Notes: generated from the letters alone by a model not told the origin. A stretch of 64,000 nt of DNA from Burkholderiaceae bacterium (GCA_024235875.1 JACKLP010000006.1:158063-222062); one strand, 5' to 3'; positions 17,692 through 26,468 are shown, counted from the stretch's first letter. Program-made: numbers and translations.

Positions 17692-18436
17692 TGCCGCCGT
17701 CCACATTGAAGTACTGGCCGGTGGCGAACGCGCTTTCGTCGCTGGCCAGGTAGACGACGATCGGTACGATCTCGTCGGCCACCGCCAGCCGGCCCATCGG
17801 CTGGCGGGCCGTGAACATCTTGCGTGCCTCTTCGATGTCGCCGAGCTCGCGCATGCGATCGTGCAGGCTGGGCGTTTCGACGGTGCCCGGACAGATCGCG
17901 TTGCAGCGGATTCCCTTGGTGACGTAGTCGGCGGCGACCGACTTGGTCAGGCCGATGACGGCCGCCTTGGTGGTGCCGTAAACGAAACGGTTCGGAAAAC
18001 CCTTGATCGACGAGCACACCGAGGCCATGTTGACGATCGAGCCACCGCCGTTGTCGATCATGCGCGGCAGCGCCGCGCGGATGGTGTGATACATCGCGCG
18101 CACGTTGATCGAGAAGCTGAAATCGAGTGCGGCGTCGTCGGCCTCGAGGATCGTGCCCTGGTGCACATAGCCGGCACAGTTAAATAGCACGTCGAGTGGC
18201 GCGATCGAATCGAGCGTGTCGCGAACCGCCGCCGAGTCGGTGACATCGAGATGCCGGATCGAGATCTTCAGGCCCTCGTTCGCGGCCTCGGTCGCGAGCG
18301 TCTCGAGGTAGTCGTCGCGAATATCGGTGGCCACCACCTGCGCACCCTCGCGCGCCATCGCCAACGCGGCCGACCGACCCATGCCCTGTGCGGCCGCGGT
18401 GACGAATACATGCTTTCCGTTCAGACGTTGCGCCAT
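17681..18436 (-). CDS. SDR family oxidoreductase (2-keto-3-deoxy-L-fuconate dehydrogenase/DHRS6-like)
   Basis: Short-chain dehydrogenase of 251 residues: cofactor loop VTAAAQGMGRSAA (12-24), NCAGYVHQG (about 86), catalytic Ser in NMASVCSSIKG and YGTTK with Y153/K157. The AAAQGMGR loop, the IRCNAICPGTVETPSL segment and the (T)DIRD cofactor-selecting loop resemble the BDH2/2-keto-3-deoxy-L-fuconate dehydrogenase subgroup, which fits a non-phosphorylative sugar-acid pathway with the FAH-family and dehydratase genes in the window (inference). ATG 18436 has AAGGGAAGGGAA upstream. Divergent from the UxaA-type dehydratase across 280 bases. Confidence 0.85.
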   Translation of the reverse strand: MAQRLNGKHVFVTAAAQGMGRSAALAMAREGAQVVATDIRDDYLETLATEAANEGLKISIRHLDVTDSAAVRDTLDSIAPLDVLFNCAGYVHQGTILEADDAALDFSFSINVRAMYHTIRAALPRMIDNGGGSIVNMASVCSSIKGFPNRFVYGTTKAAVIGLTKSVAADYVTKGIRCNAICPGTVETPSLHDRMRELGDIEEARKMFTARQPMGRLAVADEIVPIVVYLASDESAFATGQYFNVDGGITI

Positions 18437-18473
18437 CGTTCCCTTCCCTTGCCTTTGTTCTCGCCGCAGTGAC

Positions 18474-18492
18474 GCCGGGTCGGCGACCCGGC
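18474..18492. repeat. Stem-loop in the SDR/UxaA divergent region
   Basis: GCCGGGTC and GACCCGGC (18474-18481, 18485-18492) pair perfectly around a 3-base loop, 38 bases upstream of the SDR start. It would lie in the 5' leader of the SDR mRNA or act as an operator in the 280-bp region between two divergent sugar-acid genes. The rest of that region shows no other clear element; TTGAAA at 18660 lacks a matching -10. Confidence 0.3.
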
Positions 18493-18716
18493 CCGCTCAT
18501 CCGCCTGCCGAGCCGGCGTGCGGAGCCGACGAGCATTATCGGCGATGCCGCTGGCTTGTGGGCCCGCATGTCCTCGCACAGCGACGGACACGCCCGGCCC
18601 ACACCGCGCGCCCCCACCCGGGCGACGAAACGCCAAGCCCCCAACCCCGCGTGCGATCTGTTGAAATACCGGACATCGCCCGCCACGGGCCGACGCCATG
18701 CGCGAGGAGTGCCCCG

Positions 18717-20249
18717 ATGAACCAGACCGTATCGCTGATCCGCCACGCCACCCTGCGACTGAACCCTGACGACGATGTCGTGATCGCTGCGCGCCCGCTC
18801 CAGGCCGGGACCCGCGTGGAGGCCGAAGGCGTCGTGTGCAATGCCGCGGTTCCGCCCGGCCACAAGCTGGCGGTGCGCGCCGTCGCCAAGGGGGCGCCGG
18901 TGCGCCGCTACGGCCAGATCATCGGCTTCGCTACCGCCGACATCGCGCCGGGCGACCATGTCCACTCGCACAACCTGGCCTTCGACACCTTCGAGCGCGA
19001 CTACGCCGTCGGCGCCGATCGCCGACCTCCGCCCGCGATCGACTCGCCGGCGACCTTCCAGGGCATCCGGCGGGCCGACGGCCGCATCGCGACGCGCAAC
19101 TACATCGGGGTGATCTCCACCGTGAACTGCTCGGCCTCGGTGTCACGCTATGTGGCCCAGCATTTCACGCCCGAGCGCCTGGCCGCCTACCCCAACATCG
19201 ACGGCATCGTGCCGATCACCCATGGCACGGGTTGCGGCATGGCAGCCAGCGGCGAGGGCATGGACCTGTTGCATCGCGTGCTCGCCGGATTTTGCCGGCA
19301 CCCGAACTTCGGCGGCGTCGTGATCATCGGGCTCGGCTGCGAGGCGAACCAGATGGGCGCGTTGTTCGAGGCCACCCATCTGGCCGAGAGCGGCACGCTC
19401 AAGCCCTTGATCATCCAGGACGCGGGCAGCCGCGCCACCGTGCAGGCGGGCATCGCGGCAGTCGAGTCGATGCTGGCGGCGGCCAACGACGTCCGACGCG
19501 AACCGGTTGCGGCCAGTCACCTCACGCTCGCGCTGCAGTGCGGCGGATCGGACGGCTACTCGGGCATCACCGCGAATCCCGCGCTCGGCGCCGCCGCCGA
19601 CCTGCTGGTCGCGCACGGCGGCACCGCGATCCTGTCCGAGACCCCCGAGGTCTATGGTGCCGAACACCTGCTCACGCGCCGAGCGGTCTCGCAGGAGGTG
19701 GCCGACAAGCTGATCCGGCGCATCCACTGGTGGGAGGACTACACGGCCAGACTGAACGGCAGCATGGACAACAATCCGTCGCCGGGCAACAAGGCCGGTG
19801 GCCTGACGACCATTCTCGAGAAATCGCTCGGCGCGGTCGCCAAGGGCGGCAGCACCGACCTGGTCGACGTCTACGAGTATGGCGAGCCGGTCAGTGCGCG
19901 CGGCTTCGTCTTCATGGACACGCCTGGATACGATCCGTGCTCCATCACCGGCCAGGTCGCCGGTGGCGCGAACATCGTCTGCTTCACCACCGGACGCGGC
20001 TCGGTCTACGGCTGCAAGCCGGCGCCGTCCATCAAGCTCGCGACCAATTCTCCGCTCTACGAGCGCATGCGCGACGACATGGACGTCAACGCCGGCGAGA
20101 TCGTCGATGCCGGCAAGAGCGTCCAGGACAAGGGACGCGAGATCTTCGAGTTGATGCTGCGCGTGGCCAGCGGAGAGCGCACGAAGTCCGAGATCAACGG
20201 CATCGGCGACGACGAGTTCGTCCCCTGGCAGATGGGCGCCGTGATGTAG
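18717..20249 (+). CDS. UxaA family hydrolase (altronate/galactarate dehydratase)
   Basis: Sugar-acid dehydratase of 510 residues. An N-terminal SAF domain (about 10-85) is followed by the large UxaA/GarD domain with its Cys-rich motifs: TRNYIGVISTVNCS (about 127), HGTGCGM (about 170), GLGCEANQ (about 204), QCGGSDGYSGITANP (about 273) and NPSPGNKAGGLTTI (about 351). The family removes water from altronate or galactarate to give 2-keto-3-deoxy acids and needs Fe2+. The single-gene fusion of small and large parts is the common bacterial form. ATG 18717 is preceded by GAGGAG. Divergent from the SDR of a fitting pathway; a 10-bp stem-loop follows the stop. Confidence 0.9.
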   Translation: MNQTVSLIRHATLRLNPDDDVVIAARPLQAGTRVEAEGVVCNAAVPPGHKLAVRAVAKGAPVRRYGQIIGFATADIAPGDHVHSHNLAFDTFERDYAVGADRRPPPAIDSPATFQGIRRADGRIATRNYIGVISTVNCSASVSRYVAQHFTPERLAAYPNIDGIVPITHGTGCGMAASGEGMDLLHRVLAGFCRHPNFGGVVIIGLGCEANQMGALFEATHLAESGTLKPLIIQDAGSRATVQAGIAAVESMLAAANDVRREPVAASHLTLALQCGGSDGYSGITANPALGAAADLLVAHGGTAILSETPEVYGAEHLLTRRAVSQEVADKLIRRIHWWEDYTARLNGSMDNNPSPGNKAGGLTTILEKSLGAVAKGGSTDLVDVYEYGEPVSARGFVFMDTPGYDPCSITGQVAGGANIVCFTTGRGSVYGCKPAPSIKLATNSPLYERMRDDMDVNAGEIVDAGKSVQDKGREIFELMLRVASGERTKSEINGIGDDEFVPWQMGAVM

Positions 20250-20253
20250 ATGC

Positions 20254-20290
20254 GGCGCAGGGCACGGCCCCCCGGCCCGCGCCCTGCGCC
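20254..20290. terminator. Stem-loop between convergent uxaA-type and Cys-rich genes
   Basis: Perfect 10-bp arms GGCGCAGGGC/GCCCTGCGCC (20254-20263 and 20281-20290) with a 17-base loop fill the 46-bp gap between two convergent stop codons. It can serve both strands. No U-tract is present. Confidence 0.5.
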
Positions 20291-20295
20291 ACGGC

Positions 20296-21552
20296 TCAGA
20301 TCGGGAACTGGAACGCCGGACCCACGCCCGCGCCGACACCCGCTTTCGCCTGCACGCCCACGCCGCCGGCCACGGTGATTCCCTGGAACACGAACCGGGG
20401 CTTGGGCGTGAGTTCGATCCCGAACGAGGCCGACACGCTGCCGGCCGCGCCCGCGGCCGCGCCACCGTCGACGCTCACGACCAACGACCAGCCGTCGAAG
20501 GACTTGATGTCTTCGGTCAGGAAAGAGAATTGCAGCGTGCCCGTGGCCGCCGCGCCCGGCACCGATCCCTGCAGGCCGACCGTGGCCGTCTTGCGAAAAC
20601 CCGACCAGCGCCGCGTGCTGTGCGAGACCTCGACCGAGCCGCCACCGCTGACCGCATAGGGCGAGCTCAGGTCGATGCCGGCCCCGACGCTGACCGTCTG
20701 GAGTCCTTGGGCCGCGGCGGCCTTGTCGATTTCGGCGTCACGGATGCTCTCGAGCTTGCCGTGCGCGGCATAAGCCTTCTGGTGCGCGGGCAGCTTGCGC
20801 TGGACCAGCGCGATCAGGCTGGAGAATTTCCTTACCTCGCGCGTGGCGCGCTGCACGATGTCGCGCGGGATCGGCAGGTCGATCTTGGGCCACCGGATCG
20901 TGACCCGGACACAGGCATCGCGCATCTTCGTCAGGTCGCTGCCGATCGCCAGGCTGCGCTTGTAGCCTGCCGGGCATTGGTAGCAACGCGCCTGCAGGCC
21001 ATTGCGGAACGATCCGGCCGGGCAACCCGCCTTGCCGCGCTGGGTTCCGCGCGCGAAGCGGTCGGGATCGGTGCGCTTGCACGCATTCGCTGACGAGATC
21101 GGCGCCACGGTGCGATGGAATCCGCCCGGGCACGCATAGCAGTGACCGTCGCCGACGTGCCAGAACTGGCCCGAACCACGCGGACAATCGGTCTTGAGCA
21201 GCCCGGTGCCGCGGCCGTGCCGCACGGCGCGGGCGTGACGGGTCGCGCCATCGAGCTTGCAGGCACGCCCGCCTGCCACGTTGGGATCGATCGTGCGGTG
21301 ATAGCCCTTCGGACAGGACCAGCAGGTCCCGTTCCAGACGTGCAGGAAGGCGCGATCCAGCTGGCCGCTCGCCGGGAATGAGGCGGCACAGTCCTTGGGC
21401 TCGCCGGCGAACTTCGCCGGCGCACCGACGATCGACACGCCCGGCTTGGGCGGCGGCTTCGCGTTGGCCGACCCCGGCACCGAGGCGACCAGCGCGAGCA
21501 CGAGGCAAAAGACCGCCCGGACCCATCGACCCGGCAAGAATTCGGTGACCAT
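20296..21552 (-). CDS. Secreted protein with three four-cysteine modules, function unknown
   Basis: I do not recognise this 418-residue protein. It has a Sec signal peptide (1-31, cleavage after SANA), then three tandem modules each with C-x(12-21)-C-x2-C-x(16-20)-C: C55/C77/C80/C98, C123/C138/C141/C158 and C177/C190/C193/C214. Each module core reads C-(W/Y)-x-C-P-x-G-(Y/F)-(H/K)-R-(T/S). A charged helical stretch (about 225-285) leads to a Gly/Ala/Ser-rich, probably beta-rich C-terminus (290-418) without cysteine. The twelve mature cysteines suggest six disulfides or metal sites in a periplasmic or exported protein. ATG 21552 follows GGAGCGAG. Convergent with the UxaA-type gene, divergent from the iron alcohol dehydrogenase. 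Confidence 0.75.
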   Translation of the reverse strand: MVTEFLPGRWVRAVFCLVLALVASVPGSANAKPPPKPGVSIVGAPAKFAGEPKDCAASFPASGQLDRAFLHVWNGTCWSCPKGYHRTIDPNVAGGRACKLDGATRHARAVRHGRGTGLLKTDCPRGSGQFWHVGDGHCYACPGGFHRTVAPISSANACKRTDPDRFARGTQRGKAGCPAGSFRNGLQARCYQCPAGYKRSLAIGSDLTKMRDACVRVTIRWPKIDLPIPRDIVQRATREVRKFSSLIALVQRKLPAHQKAYAAHGKLESIRDAEIDKAAAAQGLQTVSVGAGIDLSSPYAVSGGGSVEVSHSTRRWSGFRKTATVGLQGSVPGAAATGTLQFSFLTEDIKSFDGWSLVVSVDGGAAAGAAGSVSASFGIELTPKPRFVFQGITVAGGVGVQAKAGVGAGVGPAFQFPI

Positions 21553-21795
21553 GCTCGCTCCTGATTGTTGTCGGTTCTCATGACCGGGGGCGGCCCGCGA
21601 CCCGGATCAGAACGCCGGCGCGCCGGATTAGTTGACGAAAAGTTGCAATCTATTCCCGATCCGGCGCCGGCGTGCGTCGACGCCACGCAGTCCGTTCCGG
21701 ATACGGTCGATCGCGCGGGCCCCGATCGCGCCGGGCCCGATGGCATCGGCCGGGCGATACACTGCGAGGATTCGACAATCACCCAGGAGACACCG

Positions 21796-22935
21796 ATGGC
21801 CCTGATCCCGCTCGTCAACCGATTGCAGTTCGACTTCGGTGCCATTGCCCTTCTCGGGTCCGAGCTCGAGCTGCTCGGGATCACCCGACCGCTGATCGTG
21901 ACCGACAAGGGCGTGGTCGGCGCGGGCATCAGCGACCGGGTTCGTGCCCACATCCCCGACGGCCTGGCGGTCGCGTTCTACGACGGCACACCGGCGAATC
22001 CGACCGAGGCCGCGGTTCGGGAAGCCACGGCGCTGTTTCGCCAGCACGACTGCAACGGCCTGATCGCGATCGGCGGCGGGTCGCCGATGGACCTCGCCAA
22101 GGGCGTGGCACTGGCGGCGACTCACGACGCCACGTCGCTGTTCGAGTTTTCGGCCGTACAGGGCGGCCTCGCGAAGATTTCCAATCGTTGCGCGCCGGTG
22201 GTCGCGATTCCGACCACGGCGGGCACCGGCAGCGAAGTCAGCCGCGGCGGGGTGATCATCATGGACAACGGTGCCAAGCTGGCGATCGGCAGCCCGTTCC
22301 TGATTCCGCGTGCCGCCATCTGCGACCCCGAGCTCACGCTCGGCCTGCCGGCAGCCGTCACCGCCGGCACCGGCATGGATGCCATCGCGCACTGCATCGA
22401 GGCCTATTGCGTCGACATGGCCAGCCCGCCGGTCGACGCGATCGCGCTCGACGGGCTCACCCGAGCCTGGAATCATCTCGAGCGCGCGGTGCGCGACGGC
22501 GGCGACCGCCAGGCACGCTGGGAGATGATGATGGCCGCCTCGGAAGGCGCGCTCGGCTTCAACAAGGGGCTGGGCGCCGTCCACGCGCTCTCGCATCCGA
22601 CCGGCGCGCTCAAGGGGCTGCACCACGGCACGCTCAACGCGGTCTACCTCCCCGAGGTCGTTCGGTTCAATGCACCGGTCCTTGGCGAGCGACTCGGCGG
22701 CCTGGGGCGGGCCATGGGCCTGCCGGCGGGCGAACACAACGCCGACGGAATCGCGCAGGCGATCCGCGAGCTCAACGCGCGGATCGGCATCCCCGCCGGC
22801 CTCGGCGCGATGGGCGTGTCCGAAGCCGACGCCTCCGGCATCGCCGAGGCCGCCACGCGCGACCACACCCATTTCCAGAATCCGCGGCGCGCCACCGCCG
22901 ACGAATACCGCCAGATCGTGCTGGCCTCGCTCTGA
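21796..22935 (+). CDS. Iron-containing alcohol dehydrogenase
   Basis: Group III (metal-dependent) alcohol dehydrogenase of 379 residues. NAD-binding GGGSPMDLAKG (about 88-98) and IPTTAGTGSEVS (about 137-148) precede the metal site, made by the Asp/His of GMDAIAHCIEAY (about 195-206) and the His residues of HALSHPTGALKGLHHGTLNA (about 264-283). Typical activities are lactaldehyde/propanediol, 4-hydroxybutyrate or maleylacetate reduction. ATG 21796 has CAGGAGA upstream; TACACT at 21758-21763 could be a -10 element. The alpha/beta hydrolase starts nine bases downstream, so they are likely co-transcribed. Confidence 0.92.
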   Translation: MALIPLVNRLQFDFGAIALLGSELELLGITRPLIVTDKGVVGAGISDRVRAHIPDGLAVAFYDGTPANPTEAAVREATALFRQHDCNGLIAIGGGSPMDLAKGVALAATHDATSLFEFSAVQGGLAKISNRCAPVVAIPTTAGTGSEVSRGGVIIMDNGAKLAIGSPFLIPRAAICDPELTLGLPAAVTAGTGMDAIAHCIEAYCVDMASPPVDAIALDGLTRAWNHLERAVRDGGDRQARWEMMMAASEGALGFNKGLGAVHALSHPTGALKGLHHGTLNAVYLPEVVRFNAPVLGERLGGLGRAMGLPAGEHNADGIAQAIRELNARIGIPAGLGAMGVSEADASGIAEAATRDHTHFQNPRRATADEYRQIVLASL

Positions 22936-22943
22936 GGCGCGTC

Positions 22944-23906
22944 TTGAACGCACCGGCTATGGGCGCCCAGCCATCGGCGGCCGGGCCCGCGGACTGCATG
23001 CGGGTCACGGCCGACGACGGACACCCGATCGACGTGCACGAATGGGCGCCCGCGATGCCGGCCCGTGCGATGGTGCTGATCTCGCACGGAATGGGCGAGC
23101 ATGGCCGGCGCTATCGCCAAACGGCGGCGCACCTGAATTCGAACGGCCTGCACGTGTTCGCGCACGATCACCGCGGACACGGCCAGCGCGAGCTCGACGC
23201 CGGTCGCGCCGGCGACCTCGGGGCCGGCGGCTTCGAGGCACTGGTCGATGACATCGCCCTTGTCTGCAGCGCATTGCGCGCGCGTCATCCGGCGCTGCCG
23301 CTGGTGCTGCTCGGTCACAGCATGGGTTCCTTCGCGGCGCAGATCTTCGTCACCCGGCACAGTGCGCTCATCGATGCGCTGGTATTGAGCGGAAGCGCCG
23401 CGCTCGATCTGCGCGAGACGCAGCGACGCCGTACCGAATCGAACCCCGCGCCAGTCCGACGACTCGAGAGCTACAACGCAGCAATCCCCGATGCGCGAAC
23501 GCCCTTCGACTGGCTCAGCCGCGACCCGGCCGTGGTCGACGCCTACCTGGCCGATCCGCTGTGCGGCCATTCGCTCGATGTCGCATCACGCCGAACGATG
23601 GTCGAAGCCGCGCTGCGTGCGGCGCGCCCCGATCTTCTGCGGGCCATCGCGCCTTCACTGCCGGTGCTGATCCTGAGCGGCGAGTGCGACCCGGTCAACG
23701 ACAGCCTGCGCTGGCACGATCCGCTGGTCGCGCGCTACCAGGCACTCGGGCTGGACGAGGTCTCGGCACGCGTCTACCCGGGGGCTCGCCACGAGATCCT
23801 GAACGAGACCAACCGGGACGAGGTCCATGCCGACCTGGTCGCGTGGATCGATCGCGTCAGCGCAAGACGAGATTGTCGCGATGAATCAGCTCGGGCTCCT
23901 CGATGA
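22944..23906 (+). CDS. Alpha/beta hydrolase (monoacylglycerol-lipase-like)
   Basis: Serine hydrolase of about 320 residues in the Hydrolase_4/monoglyceride lipase group. Visible: oxyanion-hole LISHGMGEHGRRY (about 47-59), nucleophile elbow GHSMGS with S126, acid in LSGECDPVND (about 253) and catalytic His in YPGARHEILNE (about 280). No signal peptide, so cytosolic. The TTG at 22944 is chosen for a GAGG six bases upstream and tight spacing to the alcohol dehydrogenase; ATG 22959 in the same frame is the alternative. The 3' end overlaps the convergent proB by 50 bases. Confidence 0.82.
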   Translation: MNAPAMGAQPSAAGPADCMRVTADDGHPIDVHEWAPAMPARAMVLISHGMGEHGRRYRQTAAHLNSNGLHVFAHDHRGHGQRELDAGRAGDLGAGGFEALVDDIALVCSALRARHPALPLVLLGHSMGSFAAQIFVTRHSALIDALVLSGSAALDLRETQRRRTESNPAPVRRLESYNAAIPDARTPFDWLSRDPAVVDAYLADPLCGHSLDVASRRTMVEAALRAARPDLLRAIAPSLPVLILSGECDPVNDSLRWHDPLVARYQALGLDEVSARVYPGARHEILNETNRDEVHADLVAWIDRVSARRDCRDESARAPR

Positions 23907-24990
23907 ATCCGAGGATCGCCGCGATCTGCGTCGACGGCTTGCCCATGATCCGGCGCGTGTCGGCCGACGAGTAGTTGCAAAGACCGCGCGCGATCTCGCG
24001 CCCGTCGGGGTCGTGACAAGCCACCACTTCGCCGCGCTCGAACTCACCGCTGACGCGGGTCACGCCAATCGACAAAAGGCTGCGGCCATTCTGTCGCAAT
24101 GCGGTGGTCGCACCCGCGTCGAGCCACAGCGTGCCGCGCAACTGCAGGTGGTCGGCCATCCACTGCTTGCGCGCGGCCAGCCGCTGCGTCGGCGCCAGGA
24201 ACTGCGTGCCGATCGTCTCGCCGCGCGCGAGTCGCAGCAGCAGATCGGGCTCCAGCCCGGAGGCCACGATCGTGTGCGCGCCGCTTTGCGCGGCGCGACG
24301 GGCGGCCAGCACCTTGGTCAGCATCCCGCCCTTGCCGATCGCCGAACCCGCGCCGCCGGCGATCTGCTCGAGCGCAAGGTCGTCGGCGCGCACCGCGGGC
24401 AGCAGCGTGGCCGTCGGATCGCGACGCGGATCGGCAGTGAACAAACCCGCCTGGTCGGTCAGGATGACCAGGGCATCGGCTTCGATCAGGTTGGTCACCA
24501 GGGCCGCCAGCGTGTCGTTGTCGCCGAACTTGATCTCGTCGGTGACGACGGTGTCGTTCTCGTTGATGATCGGCACCACGCCAAGACCGAGCAAGGTGCG
24601 CAGCGCCGAACGTGCGTTCAGATATCGGGTGCGATCCGACAGGTCGTCGTGCGTGAGCAGCACCTGGGCGCTGCGCAGGCCGAATCGGCGCAGGCAGGAC
24701 TCGTAGGTTTGCGCCAGCCCCATCTGCCCGACCGCAGCCGCTGCCTGCAGGTCGTGGATCTCGGTGGGCCGCCGGGCCCACCCGAGGCGCTGCATGCCCT
24801 CGGCCACGGCACCCGACGAAACGATCAGCACCGCCCGTCCCTGCCCGTGGAGCTCGGCGATCTGGCGCGCCCAGACCGAGATCGCGGCCTCGTCGAGGCC
24901 GCGACCATGGTTCGTGACCAGGCTGGAGCCGACCTTCACGACGATTCGCCGGGCATTCGCCAACAGCGGCTGGGGCACGGGCGTGCTCAC
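23857..24990 (-). CDS. proB: Glutamate 5-kinase
   Basis: First enzyme of proline synthesis, phosphorylating glutamate to gamma-glutamyl phosphate; 377 residues, cytosolic. The amino-acid kinase domain (about 12-265) shows VVKVGSSLVTN, IVSSGAVAEGM, INENDTV (about 148-154), FGDNDTLAA and TDQAGLFTADPR (about 181-192); GKGGMLTKVLAA is also typical. A C-terminal PUA domain (about 283-365) is present, as in E. coli ProB. Start is GTG 24990, overlapping the obgE stop as GTGA, so the two are translationally coupled. The next step gene proA is not in the window. Confidence 0.96.
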   Translation of the reverse strand: MSTPVPQPLLANARRIVVKVGSSLVTNHGRGLDEAAISVWARQIAELHGQGRAVLIVSSGAVAEGMQRLGWARRPTEIHDLQAAAAVGQMGLAQTYESCLRRFGLRSAQVLLTHDDLSDRTRYLNARSALRTLLGLGVVPIINENDTVVTDEIKFGDNDTLAALVTNLIEADALVILTDQAGLFTADPRRDPTATLLPAVRADDLALEQIAGGAGSAIGKGGMLTKVLAARRAAQSGAHTIVASGLEPDLLLRLARGETIGTQFLAPTQRLAARKQWMADHLQLRGTLWLDAGATTALRQNGRSLLSIGVTRVSGEFERGEVVACHDPDGREIARGLCNYSSADTRRIMGKPSTQIAAILGFIEEPELIHRDNLVLR

Positions 24991-26105
24991 GCGTCGTCTC
25001 CGGGCTCGACGTCATCGGCCAGGCGCGCGTCGTCGAAGCGTACGTCCGGTGTCGCCGTCTCGGGCGCGCGCAGCGCATCGAGGCCCGCGTACACCGCGCG
25101 GCACAAGGCCTCGCAACCTTCGCGCGTGAGCGCCGAGATCGCATGCACATGATGCTCGTCGAACGGAATCGCGCTGCGACCGCGGCCGCGATAGGCGCGC
25201 ACGAACTCGGCGATCCGTTGTTCGCGCTCATCCGGCGGGATCATGTCGATCTTGTTCAGCACCAGCCAGCGCGGCTTTTCGTAGAGATCGGGATCGTACT
25301 TGCGCAACTCTGCCAGGATCGCGCGGGCATCGCGCGCGGGGTCGGCGTCCGGGTCGAACGGCGCGAGGTCCACCAGATGAAGCAGGATTCGTGTCCGCTG
25401 CAGGTGCCGCAGGAACTGGTGGCCAAGCCCCGCCCCCTCGGCCGCGCCTTCGATCAGGCCCGGAATGTCGGCGATCACGAAGCTCTTGCCGACGTCGACC
25501 CTCACCACGCCCAGGTTCGGATGCAGCGTCGTGAACGGGTAGTCGGCAATCTTCGGGCGTGCATTGCTGACGGCCGCAATGAACGTGGACTTGCCCGCAT
25601 TGGGCAGGCCGAGCAGCCCGACGTCGGCAAGCACCTTGAGCTCGAGCTGCAGCGAACGCGCCTCGCCCGGCTTGCCCGGCGTCGACTGACGCGGCGCGCG
25701 GTTGGTACTGGACTTGAAATGGATGTTGCCCAGCCCGCCCTGGCCGCCACGAGCCAGCAGTTCTCGCTGACCGTGCTCGGTAAGATCGCAGATCAGCTCG
25801 CCACTGTCGGCGTCGCGAACCTGGGTGCCTACCGGCATGCGCAGCACGATGTCCTCGCCGGCGGCGCCGTACTGGTCGGAACCGCGGCCGTGCTCGCCGT
25901 TGCGCGCCTGGTGCCGGCGCGCATAGCGATAGTCGATCAGGGTGTTGATGTTCAGGTCGGCCTCGGCCCAGACGCTGCCGCCACGCCCGCCGTCGCCACC
26001 ATTGGGCCCGCCCTTGGGAATGAACTTCTCGCGCCGGAACGAGACGATGCCGTTGCCGCCGTTTCCGGCCGCCACCTCGATCCTGGCTTCGTCGACGAAT
26101 TTCAT
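24987..26105 (-). CDS. obgE: Obg/CgtA family GTPase
   Basis: Essential GTPase of 50S ribosome assembly and stress control, 372 residues. The Gly-rich Obg fold (1-158) begins MKFVDEARIEVAAGNGGNG; the G domain follows with G1 GLPNAGKST (about 164-172), switch I YPFTTLHPN, G3 DIPGLIEGA (about 211-219), G4 NKID and the SALT loop. The C-terminal region after 335 is short and acidic. ATG 26105 starts only 29 bases downstream of the rpmA terminator's U-tract, which leaves little room for a separate promoter; read-through or a promoter overlapping rpmA must be used. Coupled to proB. Confidence 0.97.
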   Translation of the reverse strand: MKFVDEARIEVAAGNGGNGIVSFRREKFIPKGGPNGGDGGRGGSVWAEADLNINTLIDYRYARRHQARNGEHGRGSDQYGAAGEDIVLRMPVGTQVRDADSGELICDLTEHGQRELLARGGQGGLGNIHFKSSTNRAPRQSTPGKPGEARSLQLELKVLADVGLLGLPNAGKSTFIAAVSNARPKIADYPFTTLHPNLGVVRVDVGKSFVIADIPGLIEGAAEGAGLGHQFLRHLQRTRILLHLVDLAPFDPDADPARDARAILAELRKYDPDLYEKPRWLVLNKIDMIPPDEREQRIAEFVRAYRGRGRSAIPFDEHHVHAISALTREGCEALCRAVYAGLDALRAPETATPDVRFDDARLADDVEPGDDA

Positions 26106-26133
26106 CTTCTGGGAGGCTGCTCACGGAGCTGAG

Positions 26134-26160
26134 AAAAAAAGCCCCGCGAAGCGGGGCTTT
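26134..26160 (-). terminator. Intrinsic terminator of rplU-rpmA
   Basis: On the minus strand, 48 bases after the rpmA stop codon, AAGCCCCGC-TTC-GCGGGGCTT forms a 9-bp perfect stem (26139-26147 with 26151-26159), followed by a run of seven T (26140-26134). Textbook Rho-independent terminator. Confidence 0.95.
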
Positions 26161-26207
26161 GCTCGGGCCCCTTCATGCGAGGCCCCGGTCATACGCCCGC
26201 CCGGGTT

Positions 26208-26468
26208 CTACCCGCGCGGCTCGATGCTGACCGTCTGGCGTCGTTGCGCGCCCTTGACCGCGAAGCGCACCGTGCCCTCGGTCAGCGCGAACAGCGTGTG
26301 GTCGCGGCCGATGCCGACGTTCTCGCCCGCATGGTACTTGGTACCGCGCTGGCGGATGATGATCGCGCCGGCCGAGACGCTCTCGCCGCCGTAGATCTTG
26401 ACGCCGAGCATCTTCGGCTTGGAGTCACGCCCGTTGCGCGTCGAGCCGCCGCCTTTCTTGTGTGCCAT
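26208..26468 (-). CDS. rpmA: 50S ribosomal protein L27
   Basis: L27, 86 residues, a 50S protein whose N-terminus reaches the peptidyl-transferase centre. The MAHKKGGGSTRNGRDS start is the uncleaved Gram-negative form, followed by the conserved LGVKIYGGE, IIIRQRGTKYHAG and GRDHTLFA blocks. ATG 26468 follows GGAG; an upstream in-frame ATG at 26513 lies in the intergenic leader and is rejected. Second gene of the rplU-rpmA unit, 72 bases after rplU, with a strong terminator behind it. Confidence 0.98.
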   Translation of the reverse strand: MAHKKGGGSTRNGRDSKPKMLGVKIYGGESVSAGAIIIRQRGTKYHAGENVGIGRDHTLFALTEGTVRFAVKGAQRRQTVSIEPRG

